From positions 1-42,288 of the forward strand of contig JAFGXY010000058.1 in the NCBI GenBank assembly GCA_016936395.1: a DNA stretch of 42,288 bases, given 5' to 3'. The notes below the pieces were generated by a model, which had not been told where the DNA came from, made no database searches, and saw nothing but the letters and a program-made list of their open reading frames with translations. The stretch is from Paracoccaceae bacterium. GTDB taxonomy: Bacteria > Pseudomonadota > Alphaproteobacteria > Rhodobacterales > Rhodobacteraceae. Within the stretch, counting starts at the first letter, position 1, and the number at the start of each line of letters is the position of its first letter. The translations under genes were made by a program, and so were the position numbers. Below, one piece after another: positions 24,323-32,548 of the stretch.

Positions 24323-25495
24323 ATGACCAATGTCGTAATCGTCGCCGCGGGGAGAACCGCCGTGGGCAGCTTCAATGGCGCATTCGCCAACACACCGGCG
24401 CATGATCTGGGTGCCGCCGTCATCGCGGGCGTGGTTGACCGCGCCGGGATCGACAAGGCCGAGGTTGATGAGACCATTTTGGGTCAGGTGCTGACCGCAG
24501 GCCAAGGCCAGAACCCCGCCCGTCAGGCGCATATCAAGGCCGGTCTTCCGATCGAAAGCAGTGCCTGGTCGCTCAATCAGGTCTGCGGCTCGGGTCTGCG
24601 CGCCGTCGCCCTGGGTGCGCAGCACGTGCAACTTGGCGATGCGCGCATCGTGGTTGCGGGTGGCCAGGAAAGCATGTCGCTTGCCCCGCATGTAGCGCAT
24701 CTGCGCGCCGGGCAAAAGATGGGCGACCTGTCCTTCATCGATTCGATGATCAAGGACGGGCTGTGGGATGCCTTCAACGGCTATCACATGGGCCAGACTG
24801 CCGAAAACGTTGCCAATCAGTGGCAGATCAGCCGGGACATGCAGGACCAGTTCGCGCTGGAAAGCCAGAACAAGGCCGAAGCCGCGCAAAAGGCCGGCAA
24901 GTTCGCGGCCGAGATCATCCCCTTCACGGTGAAGACCCGCAAGGGCGAGATCGTGGTGGATGCCGACGAATACATCCGCCACGGGGCCACGCTGGAAAGC
25001 ATGCAAAAACTGCGTCCGGCTTTCACAAAAGACGGCACGGTGACTGCGGGCAACGCATCTGGCATCAACGACGGTGCAGCGGCTGTGTTGCTGATGACCG
25101 AAGAAGAGGCCGCCAAGCGCGGGTTGACGGTGATCGCGCGCATTGCATCCTATGCCACCGCCGGGCTTGATCCGTCGATCATGGGCGTCGGGCCGATCTA
25201 CGCCTCGCGCAAGGCGCTGGACAAAGCCGGATGGTCGGTCGGTGACCTTGATCTGGTCGAGGCCAATGAGGCGTTTGCCGCACAAGCCTGCGCCGTGAAC
25301 AAGGACATGGGCTGGGATCCGTCGATTGTGAACGTCAATGGCGGTGCGATTGCGATTGGCCACCCGATTGGGGCCTCGGGTTGCCGGGTTCTGAACACTT
25401 TGCTGCATGAAATGGCCCGCCGCGATGCGAAAAAGGGTCTGGTAACCCTGTGCATCGGCGGCGGCATGGGCGTTGCCATGTGTCTGGAACGCTGA
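24323..25495 (+). CDS. phaA: Acetyl-CoA acetyltransferase PhaA
   Basis: This 390-residue biosynthetic thiolase condenses two acetyl-CoA to acetoacetyl-CoA, the first step of polyhydroxybutyrate synthesis. Catalytic residues are all visible: Cys88 in S-L-N-Q-V-C-G-S-G, His347 in A-I-G-H-P-I-G-A-S-G and Cys377 in L-C-I-G-G-G-M-G. Length matches the family. The ATG at 24323 follows the strong site GAGAGGGA; the open frame upstream overlaps the EAL gene and is not used. phaB lies 112 bases downstream, separated by a strong hairpin, so phaB may have its own expression level. Confidence 0.95.
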   Translation: MTNVVIVAAGRTAVGSFNGAFANTPAHDLGAAVIAGVVDRAGIDKAEVDETILGQVLTAGQGQNPARQAHIKAGLPIESSAWSLNQVCGSGLRAVALGAQHVQLGDARIVVAGGQESMSLAPHVAHLRAGQKMGDLSFIDSMIKDGLWDAFNGYHMGQTAENVANQWQISRDMQDQFALESQNKAEAAQKAGKFAAEIIPFTVKTRKGEIVVDADEYIRHGATLESMQKLRPAFTKDGTVTAGNASGINDGAAAVLLMTEEEAAKRGLTVIARIASYATAGLDPSIMGVGPIYASRKALDKAGWSVGDLDLVEANEAFAAQACAVNKDMGWDPSIVNVNGGAIAIGHPIGASGCRVLNTLLHEMARRDAKKGLVTLCIGGGMGVAMCLER

Positions 25496-25526
25496 CGCCT
25501 GCCGAAAATCGTTTCTGCATCTGCAT

Positions 25527-25557
25527 AATAGGCGCGCAATAATCTTGCGCGCCTATT
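25527..25557. terminator. Perfect 13-bp hairpin between phaA and phaB
   Basis: AATAGGCGCGCAA (25527-25539) and TTGCGCGCCTATT (25545-25557) form a perfect 13-bp stem around a 5-base TAATC loop. CCCTTAT follows, not a pure T-run. It can act as a partial terminator, an RNA-processing or stabilising element for phaA mRNA, or an operator. It is 51 bases before the phaB start. Confidence 0.65.
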
Positions 25558-25607
25558 CCCTTATGGATAACTACATTTCAAAGACATGCCATTAGGAGGA
25601 GGACATC

Positions 25608-26333
25608 ATGGCGAGAGTTGCATTGGTTACCGGGGGGTCGCGGGGGATTGGGGCGGCCATTTCCGTGGCGCTCAAGGCGGCCGGATACTCGGTTGCAGCA
25701 AACTATGCCGGCAATGATGAGGCGGCAGCCGCCTTTACCGCCGAAACTGGCATCCCCTGCTACAAATGGTCGGTCGCCGATTATGACGCCTGCGCTGCGG
25801 GCATAAAGCAGGTCGAGGCCGATCTTGGCCCGGTCGATGTGCTGGTCAACAACGCCGGCATCACCCGCGATTCGATGTTCCACAAGATGACCCCCGGCCA
25901 ATGGAAAGAGGTGATCGACACCAACCTGACCGGCCTGTTCAACATGACCCATCCGCTGTGGTCGGGCATGCGCGACCGCAAGTTCGGCCGTGTGATCAAC
26001 ATCAGTTCGATCAACGGCCAAAAGGGTCAGGCCGGGCAAGCGAACTATTCTGCCGCCAAGGCGGGGGATCTGGGCTTTACCAAGGCCTTGGCGCAAGAGG
26101 GCGCCCGCGCAGGCATCACCGTCAACGCCATCTGCCCCGGATACATCGGCACCGAGATGGTGCGGGCGATCGATGAAAAGGTGCTGAACGAGCGTATCAT
26201 TCCGCAGATCCCGGTCGGTCGTCTGGGCGAGCCTTCGGAAATTGCGCGCTGCGTGGTGTTTCTGGCCGCCGATGATGCGGGCTTTATCACCGGTTCGACA
26301 CTCAGCGCGAATGGCGGTCAGTTCGTCGTCTGA
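25608..26333 (+). CDS. phaB: Acetoacetyl-CoA reductase PhaB
   Basis: The 241-residue short-chain dehydrogenase reduces acetoacetyl-CoA with NADPH to (R)-3-hydroxybutyryl-CoA. The cofactor motif T-G-G-S-R-G-I-G is at residues 8-15, N-N-A-G-I-T-R-D near 81-88, and the catalytic set Ser134, Tyr147, Lys151 lies in N-I-S-S-I-N-G-Q and A-N-Y-S-A-A-K-A. The I-N-G-Q-K-G-Q-x-G-Q segment and the ending G-S-T-L-S-A-N-G-G-Q are typical of PhaB. A very strong ribosome-binding site AGGAGGAGG precedes the ATG. No phaC, phaP or phaR is in this window. Confidence 0.95.
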   Translation: MARVALVTGGSRGIGAAISVALKAAGYSVAANYAGNDEAAAAFTAETGIPCYKWSVADYDACAAGIKQVEADLGPVDVLVNNAGITRDSMFHKMTPGQWKEVIDTNLTGLFNMTHPLWSGMRDRKFGRVINISSINGQKGQAGQANYSAAKAGDLGFTKALAQEGARAGITVNAICPGYIGTEMVRAIDEKVLNERIIPQIPVGRLGEPSEIARCVVFLAADDAGFITGSTLSANGGQFVV

Positions 26334-26352
26334 TCTGGTTCGGCGCTGCGAA

Positions 26353-26378
26353 AGGGCCGCCCCGTTTCGGGCGGCCCT
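26353..26378. terminator. Shared terminator between phaB and the small minus-strand gene
   Basis: AGGGCCGCCC (26353-26362) and GGGCGGCCCT (26369-26378) form a perfect 10-bp stem with a 6-base CGTTTC loop. On the minus strand the stem is followed by TTCGC; on the plus strand by GTTCGG. It sits 19 bases after the phaB stop and 6 bases past the end of the minus-strand gene, so it probably serves both. Confidence 0.65.
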
Positions 26379-26384
26379 GTTCGG

Positions 26385-26525
26385 TCAGACCTTCGCCTTG
26401 CGCCCCACTGGCTTGCGGTGCAACCATGCGACCATGTCGCTGAACATCTGAGACAAGGCCTCGGCCCGCATCTGCCGGGCCTTGCGCATGATTTCGTCAT
26501 GATTGACGGTTTGAAGCGGTTCCAT
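26385..26525 (-). CDS. Small conserved-looking protein, 46 residues
   Basis: The ATG at 26525 follows AGGAG with 10 bases spacing on the minus strand. The peptide is M-E-P-L-Q-T-V-N-H-D, then two amphipathic helices rich in R, K, A, M and E, ending R-K-P-V-G-R-K-A-K-V. It resembles short proteins in Rhodobacterales sometimes named RSP_7527-type, though I recall that group only loosely. The open frame extends far upstream, but the upstream part is not protein-like. It lies between the shared terminator and the EamA gene, divergent from the latter. The function is unknown. Confidence 0.6.
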   Translation of the reverse strand: MEPLQTVNHDEIMRKARQMRAEALSQMFSDMVAWLHRKPVGRKAKV

Positions 26526-26710
26526 ATTCGGACATCTCCTGTGGATATGCCCTCCCTGCCCAAAGAAATGCGCCCCAAGGCGGTGATTTGCAAGATCGTC
26601 CTGCATGCAGCGCGCGCAAGGCCGTTGCCCATCGGCTGCAAGCCCCGCCTTGACGCGGTGCCGGGCTTGGCGTCTGGTCACGCCGCAGAGCGCCGTGAAG
26701 GGCACAGAGC

Positions 26711-27592
26711 ATGACCCAGACCAAGGCCACGATCATCGGATTTTCTGCCGTCCTGATGTGGGCGCTTTTGGCCTTGTTCACCATTGGCTCGGCCCCGGTG
26801 CCGCCGTTCTTGCTGAACGCGCTGTGCTTTGGCATCGGCGGCCTGATCGGCTTGATCTGGACGGCAAGACGCGGCTTTGGCGTGTTGCGATCGGTGTCGT
26901 CGAAGGTCTATGCCTTCGGCACGCTGGGGCTTTTTGGCTATCATTTTTTGTATTTCACCGCCTTTCGCATCGCCCCCACTGCCGAGACCGGGCTGATTGC
27001 CTACCTGTGGCCGCTGTTCATCGTGCTGTTTTCGGGCCTGCTGCCCGGCGAGCGGTTGCGCCCCCTGCACATCCTTGGCGCGCTGACAGCCTTTGCCGGG
27101 GCGGCGCTGATCGTGCTGCGCGGCGGGGTTGATCTGGCCGGGGCCTCGGCCCCCGGTCTGGCGCTTGGCTTTGCCTGTGCGATCACCTGGGCCGCCTATT
27201 CGGTGCTGTCGCGCCGGCTTGGCGATGTGCCAACCGAAAGTGTGACAGTGTTTTGTCTGGCCACCGCCGCCCTGTCGGTCATCGCGCATCTTGTGCTTGA
27301 GGAAACGCTTTGGCCGCAAAGCGTTACTGGTTGGGCGGCGGTGCTGGCGCTTGGCATCGGGCCGGTCGGGGCCGCGTTCTTCACCTGGGATATCGGCATG
27401 AAAAAAGGCGACATCCAGCTTCTGGGTGTCGCCTCCTATGCCGCGCCTTTGTTGTCAACTCTGGCGCTTGTCGCCGCAGGCATCACACCCGCAACCCCCG
27501 TTATCGGGGCAGCGGCAGTGTTGATCGCAGGCGGCGCTGCACTGGCAGCGCGGGCCAGTGCGAAACCTGTCAGGATTGCATCAGACGGGTGA
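26711..27592 (+). CDS. EamA-family (DMT) exporter
   Basis: The 293-residue protein has ten predicted membrane helices in two EamA repeats. The first begins I-I-G-F-S-A-V-L-M-W-A-L-L-A and the second G-L-A-L-G-F-A-C-A-I-T-W-A-A-Y-S-V-L. The loop G-D-V-P-T-E-S and the segment F-F-T-W-D-I-G-M-K-K-G-D-I-Q recall the YddG-type exporters of aromatic amino acids, so export of amino acids or similar metabolites is likely, but the substrate is not determinable. The weak ribosome-binding site GAAGGGCACAGAGC precedes the ATG. The C-terminus overlaps the YdcH gene tail to tail by 23 bases. Confidence 0.88.
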   Translation: MTQTKATIIGFSAVLMWALLALFTIGSAPVPPFLLNALCFGIGGLIGLIWTARRGFGVLRSVSSKVYAFGTLGLFGYHFLYFTAFRIAPTAETGLIAYLWPLFIVLFSGLLPGERLRPLHILGALTAFAGAALIVLRGGVDLAGASAPGLALGFACAITWAAYSVLSRRLGDVPTESVTVFCLATAALSVIAHLVLEETLWPQSVTGWAAVLALGIGPVGAAFFTWDIGMKKGDIQLLGVASYAAPLLSTLALVAAGITPATPVIGAAAVLIAGGAALAARASAKPVRIASDG

Positions 27593-27737
27593 TTTCTTCC
27601 TTCAGCCTCATCTTCTGCTTTTTCATGTCGGCGATTTTCAGGGCATCGGTCGCGGGGCTGCGCTGTTCACGCTCTACCATCTCCGAAAGGTGCTCATGCT
27701 TGCGGCGGAGTTCCTGCAGGTGCGAAGCAACGGTCAT
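27570..27737 (-). CDS. YdcH-family (DUF465) small coiled-coil protein
   Basis: This 55-residue protein begins M-T-V-A-S-H-L-Q-E-L-R-R-K-H-E, the usual start of the YdcH/DUF465 family. It continues as a helical hairpin with K-I-A-D-M-K-K-Q-K-M-R-L-K-E-E-I. An excellent ribosome-binding site, AGGAGG, lies 6 bases before the ATG on the minus strand. The family function is unknown; members are widespread in proteobacteria. Its last 23 bases overlap the EamA gene from the opposite strand. Confidence 0.88.
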   Translation of the reverse strand: MTVASHLQELRRKHEHLSEMVEREQRSPATDALKIADMKKQKMRLKEEITRLMQS

Positions 27738-27810
27738 CTTTAACCTCCTGTGATCGATTCCAATGTAACAAGAACATCACAAGACCCGAGTCGTGTCGCC
27801 CAAAATCAAC

Positions 27811-27825
27811 CGCTGCAACGCAGCG
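27811..27825 (-). terminator. Terminator-like hairpin after the TrmN6-like gene
   Basis: CGCTGC and GCAGCG form a 6-bp stem with a 3-base loop just past the end of the minus-strand methyltransferase gene (27838). In that direction it is followed by GTTGATTTTG, a moderately T-rich tail. It is a plausible weak intrinsic terminator. Confidence 0.45.
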
Positions 27826-27837
27826 AATTCCCTTCAT

Positions 27838-28593
27838 TCAGCGAAAATGCGCCAAAAGGTCGCCTCCGCCGCGCAAAACGGCGCTTGCTTCAGCGGTATA
27901 GCTTTCACGGTCGCCATCATGCGCATCGCCCTGATGGATGACAAAGGGGGCCAGCAGCCGGAACGGGCCGCGCCCACGCTTGCGCGCCTGCACGATGATG
28001 CGCACGGCTGCCCTGCCCTGCCGTGGGGCCAGCGGCAGAACCGCGACCGATCCCATCTTGCCCATGCCCGCCAGCACATCGGGCAAGCCATCGGCGCCGC
28101 AGATCAGTGTCAGCCAGCCACCGGGTGCCAGCCTGCGCCCACCTGCGACCACCCAGTCGGCAAGCGGCAGGTCAACCTGCATCGCCTGCGCCCGGCCAGC
28201 AACGGGCGATGGTGTGCCGCCGGGCGGGTAATAGGGCGGGTTCATGATGACATGGTCGAATTCTGTGCGCAGGGCTGCGGGCATCTGCGCCAGATCACCG
28301 TCATGGACGGCAAGCGCAAGGCCGTTGCGCTGCGCGTTGCGGCGGGCCAGATCGGCATAGGCCGGCTGCACCTCCAGCCCCGAAACCTGCGCCCCCGGCA
28401 CCCGCGCGCCCAGACACAGCGCCGCCGCCCCCGCCCCACAGCCCAGATCCAGCACCCGGTCCCGCGCCTGCGCCGGGCAGGCGGCGGCCAGCAAAACCGG
28501 GTCTGTCGCCGCGCGATACCCTTTGATCGGCTGCAACAGGCGCAATTTGCCGCAGAGGAACTTGTCGTCGGACAAGTCCGTGTCAGCGAACAT
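27838..28593 (-). CDS. tRNA1(Val) A37 N6-methyltransferase-like protein (TrmN6/YfiC family)
   Basis: The 251-residue SAM-dependent methyltransferase has motif I V-L-D-L-G-C-G-A-G and the catalytic amino-methylation motif I-M-N-P-P-Y-Y. The N-terminus Q-P-I-K-G-Y-R-A-A-T-D-P-V-L-L-A is typical of the YfiC/TrmN6 group, which methylates adenine-37 N6 in tRNA1(Val). Other N6-adenine or glutamine methylases share N-P-P-Y, so the target is inferred. The ATG at 28593 overlaps the DUF2007 stop by one base (TGATG), and a GTG directly before is less likely. Cotranscribed with DUF2007. Confidence 0.85.
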   Translation of the reverse strand: MFADTDLSDDKFLCGKLRLLQPIKGYRAATDPVLLAAACPAQARDRVLDLGCGAGAAALCLGARVPGAQVSGLEVQPAYADLARRNAQRNGLALAVHDGDLAQMPAALRTEFDHVIMNPPYYPPGGTPSPVAGRAQAMQVDLPLADWVVAGGRRLAPGGWLTLICGADGLPDVLAGMGKMGSVAVLPLAPRQGRAAVRIIVQARKRGRGPFRLLAPFVIHQGDAHDGDRESYTAEASAVLRGGGDLLAHFR

Positions 28594-28808
28594 CACTGGC
28601 CTGCGTCAATGTCATTGTCGCGCAAAACCGCTCTGGCTATGAACAAATCCTGGTCCAGCACCATCAAACGGCGCGGCAATATGCCAAGACTGCCATCAAG
28701 GACGCTCATGTGGACGTCCATTTCAAAGGTCGCTATACCCTCGCCATCAAGAAGGGCTTGGGCGTAGGCGATCACGGTGGGATCAGTTGTGCGCAACAGC
28801 TCTTTCAT
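28593..28808 (-). CDS. DUF2007 domain protein
   Basis: The 71-residue protein reads M-K-E-L-L-R-T-T-D-P, then A-L-L-D-G-E-G-I, H-M-S-V-L-D-G-S-L-G-I-L-P-R-R-L-M-V and a D-x-x-x-A acidic end. This is the DUF2007 pattern, proposed as a small ferredoxin-like signal-transducing domain; its role is not established. The upstream open frame from 28883 lies in the divergent gap and is not used. It forms a tight operon with the methyltransferase and is divergent from the polyprenyl synthase gene, with a 53-base gap that must hold both promoters. Confidence 0.85.
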   Translation of the reverse strand: MKELLRTTDPTVIAYAQALLDGEGIATFEMDVHMSVLDGSLGILPRRLMVLDQDLFIARAVLRDNDIDAGQ

Positions 28809-28861
28809 GCATCCAGACTTAAGGCTAGTTGGGCCAAAAGGCGAGAGCGGAGCGTTGGGGG

Positions 28862-29869
28862 ATGGGGTTGGATCAGGCGACACCGGGGCGACACCCGCAA
28901 GAACGACTGGCGGATTGGCTGGCCGATGACATGTTGGCGGTCAATGCGCTGATCCGGCAACGGATGGCCAGTGAACATGCCCCGCGTATTCCGCAGGTGA
29001 CAGCCCATCTGATCGAGGCGGGCGGCAAGCGGCTGCGTCCGATGCTGACCTTGGCTGCCGCGCGGATGTGCGGCTACGACGGGCCCTATCACGTGCATCT
29101 GGCGGCGACGGTTGAATTCATCCACACCGCCACCTTGCTGCATGATGATGTGGTGGACGAAAGTCATCAGCGGCGCGGGCGACCGACCGCCAATCTGCTG
29201 TGGGACAACAAATCCAGCGTGCTGGTTGGCGACTACCTGTTTGCCCGCAGCTTTCAGTTGATGACCGAAACCGGCAGCATGCGGGTGATGGCGATCTTGT
29301 CCAATGCCTCGGCGGTGATTGCCGAAGGCGAGGTTTTGCAACTGACCGCCGCGCAGGATTTGCGCACCGATGAAGATATTTACCTGAAGGTGGTGCGCGG
29401 CAAGACCGCAGCGCTGTTTTCGGCGGCAACCGAGGTGGGCGGGGTGATTGCCGGGGCGGATGATGCACAGGTGCGCGCGCTGTATGACTATGGCGATGCC
29501 TTGGGGATCGCCTTCCAGATCGTCGATGACCTGCTCGATTATGGCGGCACCGATGCCGTGATCGGCAAGAACACCGGCGACGATTTCCGCGAACGCAAGC
29601 TGACGTTGCCGGTGATCAAGGCGGTTGCACAGGCCACGCCCGAGGAACGCGCCTTCTGGGCGCGGGTGATCGAAAAGGGCCAACAGGCCGAGGGCGATCT
29701 GGAACAGGCCCGCACGATCATGGCGCGCCATGGTGCGATGGAGGCCGCACGTCACGATGCTTTGGCCTGGGTCGCAAAGGCCCGCGATGCGCTGGCCGTG
29801 CTGCCCGCGCACGACCTGCGCGACATGCTGGCCGATCTGGCCGATTACGTGGTGGAACGGATCAACTGA
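28862..29869 (+). CDS. ispB: Long-chain polyprenyl diphosphate synthase (ubiquinone side chain)
   Basis: The 335-residue trans-isoprenyl diphosphate synthase has first aspartate-rich motif L-L-H-D-D-V-V-D-E (Asp95, Asp96, Asp99), second [17 protein letters not shown] near residue 55 and R-R-G-R-P-T-A-N. It makes the octaprenyl or decaprenyl tail of ubiquinone; alphaproteobacteria usually have Q10, so decaprenyl is likely but not provable here. Start: ATG 28862 follows GGAG with 10 bases spacing; ATG 28829 is an alternative. The 3' end overlaps ispE tail to tail by 25 bases. Confidence 0.92.
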   Translation: MGLDQATPGRHPQERLADWLADDMLAVNALIRQRMASEHAPRIPQVTAHLIEAGGKRLRPMLTLAAARMCGYDGPYHVHLAATVEFIHTATLLHDDVVDESHQRRGRPTANLLWDNKSSVLVGDYLFARSFQLMTETGSMRVMAILSNASAVIAEGEVLQLTAAQDLRTDEDIYLKVVRGKTAALFSAATEVGGVIAGADDAQVRALYDYGDALGIAFQIVDDLLDYGGTDAVIGKNTGDDFRERKLTLPVIKAVAQATPEERAFWARVIEKGQQAEGDLEQARTIMARHGAMEAARHDALAWVAKARDALAVLPAHDLRDMLADLADYVVERIN

Positions 29870-30708
29870 TCCACCCGCATTTCCGCGGCGGCCACCCACC
29901 AATCTGGCCGTTGCGCCTGAAGGCTGCGCGCGGCTGAACCGGCGGCATGGCCATCGGCGAACAGTCCAAAGCAGGTGGCTCCTGAACCGGACATGCGGGC
30001 GATCAGGCACCCGGCCTGCGCTGAAAGGGCCGATTTGACCGCGCCGATCACCGGTTGCAAGGCCATTGCGGCAGGTTCCATGTCGTTGCGCATCATCAGC
30101 AGAAACGCGGCCAGATCGGCGGCCGATGTCAGGCGCGGCAGATCGCGGGGCATGGGCGCATTGTCCTTGCGCGTGATGTCCCGAAACACCGCGGGCGTAG
30201 AGACCGCCACACCGGGGTTGACCAGCACCAGCCATGCGGGCGGCAAGGTGGGAACCGGGTCCAACTGCTCGCCCACGCCGCGCATCCGCAGGGCGCGGCC
30301 CTGCAGGCACACCGGCACATCGGCCCCCAGCGACAGCACCGCCGCTGCATCGGGCAGCGCCTGTCCGGTCATCCGGGCCAAGGCGCGCAAGGTGGCCGCC
30401 GCATCCGCCGACCCGCCCCCGATGCCCGACGCCACCGGCAACACCTTGTCCAGCGTGATGGCTGCGCCCCCGCCCATCAACCTTGCTGCGCGCAGCACAA
30501 GGTTGTCATCGGCAACCGGCAGCACGCCCGCTTGCGGGCCGGTGATCGCCAGCGACAGCGCGGGCGCCACCGTCACCGTCACCGTGTCGCCCACCTCGGC
30601 AAACACCACCAGACTGTCCAACAGGTGATAGCCATCCGCCCGCTGCCCGGTGACATGCAGCGTCAGGTTCACCTTGGCCGGGGCAAACTCGACCGCGTCA
30701 GTTGCCAT
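29845..30708 (-). CDS. ispE: 4-diphosphocytidyl-2-C-methyl-D-erythritol kinase
   Basis: The 287-residue GHMP kinase of the MEP isoprenoid pathway phosphorylates CDP-methylerythritol at the 2-hydroxyl. Features are [11 protein letters not shown] at residues 9-19, G-Y-H-L-L-D-S, the ATP motif [22 protein letters not shown] with the catalytic aspartate, and a C-terminal [13 protein letters not shown]. Its start overlaps the end of the TPR protein gene by 11 bases, so it is translationally coupled to that gene. Confidence 0.95.
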   Translation of the reverse strand: MATDAVEFAPAKVNLTLHVTGQRADGYHLLDSLVVFAEVGDTVTVTVAPALSLAITGPQAGVLPVADDNLVLRAARLMGGGAAITLDKVLPVASGIGGGSADAAATLRALARMTGQALPDAAAVLSLGADVPVCLQGRALRMRGVGEQLDPVPTLPPAWLVLVNPGVAVSTPAVFRDITRKDNAPMPRDLPRLTSAADLAAFLLMMRNDMEPAAMALQPVIGAVKSALSAQAGCLIARMSGSGATCFGLFADGHAAGSAARSLQAQRPDWWVAAAEMRVDQLIRSTT

Positions 30709-32443
30709 TGGTCACCGAAGCCAAGGGCGGCGCGACTTCTTCTTGCAGCACAATGTCCAGACCCACCTCAAGCTTGCGCCTGATCCGGGCGGCATCCTTT
30801 TCGGCTGGCTCGAACGACAGGGCACGGCGCCATTGGAAGCGCGCCTCCAGTTGCCGACCTACCGCCCAATAGACATCGCCCAGATGGTCAGTCACCACCG
30901 GATCGACCGGCTCCAGCAGGCTGGCGCGTTCCATGTGCGGCAGGGCATCCTCATAGCGACCAAGCCGGTAATAGGCCCAGGCCAGCGAGTCGATGATATA
31001 GCCCTGATCCGGGCGGGCAGCGACCGCGCGCTCGATCAGTTCCAAGGCCTCGGTCAGGTTCTCGCCCCGGTCCACGAAACTGTAACCAAGGTAGTTCAGC
31101 ACCTGCGGCTGGTCGGGGTTCAATTCCAGCGCCTTGCGAAAATCGGGCTCGGCCTTGGCCCATTGGTCAGACCGTTCATGTGCCACGCCGCGCGAATAGA
31201 ACAGGCTCCAATGCCGCGCTTCAGGCGCGTCAACCAAAGCGATGGCCTTGTCATAGGCAGCCGCCGCTTCAAGAAACTGATCGTCGCGGCGCAGCGCATC
31301 GCCATAGGCCATATGCACCAAAAGCAGATCGGCGTGGCTTTCGGTCAGAGCCTTCAGCACCGCGAGGGCTTCGTCTTTCTGACCGAGCTCAAAAAGTGTC
31401 TCGGCACGCCCGATTTCGGCGGCGTGAAACGAAGGATGGTCCGGGGGCAACAGGGCATAGGTCTCGCCCGCCAAGGCGCGCTGATCCAGCGCATCAAGCA
31501 GCCCCGCCGACAGCAACAGGGCGTCAGAATGGTTCCGGTTCAGATCATAGGCCGCGCGGGCATAAAGCAGCGTGTAGGCGTTTTCAGCCTCGCCGTTCAG
31601 GGCCACCGCCACGGTAAAGAACACCTCGGCCAGACCTTCGTTGGCGTCGCGCACAATCGAAAACGGCAGCCGGCTTCCGGCCGACACTTGCGCCCGCAGC
31701 AGGGCAAGTTCAGGGTCCGGGTCAGACCCGAAACTGCGGTCCATCAGGGCAAGGGCATCGGCGGGTCGTTCCAACTGGCTAAGGATCTGCACATGCGCAA
31801 GAATGCCCCGCCGGTTGACCGTCAGGGGGCCGCTGGCCTTGCCTGACAAGATGTCATCCGCCCCCTGGAAATCACCCGCCGCCGCCATGGCAATCGCCTT
31901 GTGATACAGGCCAAAGGCCTTCAACCCATCCGTCTTGGCAATCTTGTCAAATCCGGTCAGGGCTTCGGACATGCTGCCCTTGCCAAACTGCGCCCAGGCA
32001 AGCGAAAGCTGGTCGATCAGATTGCCGATCTTGCGGTTTTCGGGGGCGGTCAGGATCGCATCCCAGTTGCCAGCCTGCGCATCACGGACCAGCAAGGCAA
32101 TGTTGGCGCCAATGGTTCGCCCGCCAAGGGCCGCCAGCCGATCGGCAGCGGCCGCCGCCTTGGGGAAATCACCGGTGCCCAGATAGGACACGATCGCCGC
32201 ATCCAGCAGTTCGGTATTGTCGGGGTCGGCCTCCAAAGCCCGCGCGAACCAGCGCACGCCTTCGGCAAAGTTGCTTTGCGCGGCGGCCGAGCGGGCCGCA
32301 AGATAGGCCCCGGCGTCACCCACATCTGCCAATGCCGCATCGGTTTGGGCGAAAGTGCCCATGGGCGCCGCCGCAAGAAGTGCGGCAAGCGACAGCGCAT
32401 AAAAGGCACGGGGCAAGAATTGGGTCATGGGGCCTGTCTTCAT
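30698..32443 (-). CDS. Secreted/periplasmic TPR-repeat protein
   Basis: The 581-residue protein has a Sec-type signal sequence ([19 protein letters not shown], cleavage before Q-T). About ten tetratricopeptide units follow, for example [13 protein letters not shown] near residue 70 and [16 protein letters not shown] near residue 445. It is a scaffold likely to bind proteins or peptides in the envelope; the partner is unknown. The start at 32443 is preferred over an upstream TTG, and ATG 32428 is also possible. ispE follows with an 11-base overlap. The link to ispE is common in Rhodobacterales gene order, but no functional tie is established. Confidence 0.85.
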   Translation of the reverse strand: MKTGPMTQFLPRAFYALSLAALLAAAPMGTFAQTDAALADVGDAGAYLAARSAAAQSNFAEGVRWFARALEADPDNTELLDAAIVSYLGTGDFPKAAAAADRLAALGGRTIGANIALLVRDAQAGNWDAILTAPENRKIGNLIDQLSLAWAQFGKGSMSEALTGFDKIAKTDGLKAFGLYHKAIAMAAAGDFQGADDILSGKASGPLTVNRRGILAHVQILSQLERPADALALMDRSFGSDPDPELALLRAQVSAGSRLPFSIVRDANEGLAEVFFTVAVALNGEAENAYTLLYARAAYDLNRNHSDALLLSAGLLDALDQRALAGETYALLPPDHPSFHAAEIGRAETLFELGQKDEALAVLKALTESHADLLLVHMAYGDALRRDDQFLEAAAAYDKAIALVDAPEARHWSLFYSRGVAHERSDQWAKAEPDFRKALELNPDQPQVLNYLGYSFVDRGENLTEALELIERAVAARPDQGYIIDSLAWAYYRLGRYEDALPHMERASLLEPVDPVVTDHLGDVYWAVGRQLEARFQWRRALSFEPAEKDAARIRRKLEVGLDIVLQEEVAPPLASVTNGN

Positions 32444-32548
32444 CAAAACTCTGCCCCGAAGCTAGCCCCCGCCCGCGATGGTGGCAATGGCAGCCGCACG
32501 CCCAAGCCCCAGATCGCGCAAATGTCAGACGCAGGCAAGACCCGCAGC

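Noticed and set aside
28805-30310. 501-codon open frame opposite ispB and overlapping ispE
   Set aside because: Histidine- and glycine-rich shadow; both real genes have complete catalytic motifs.
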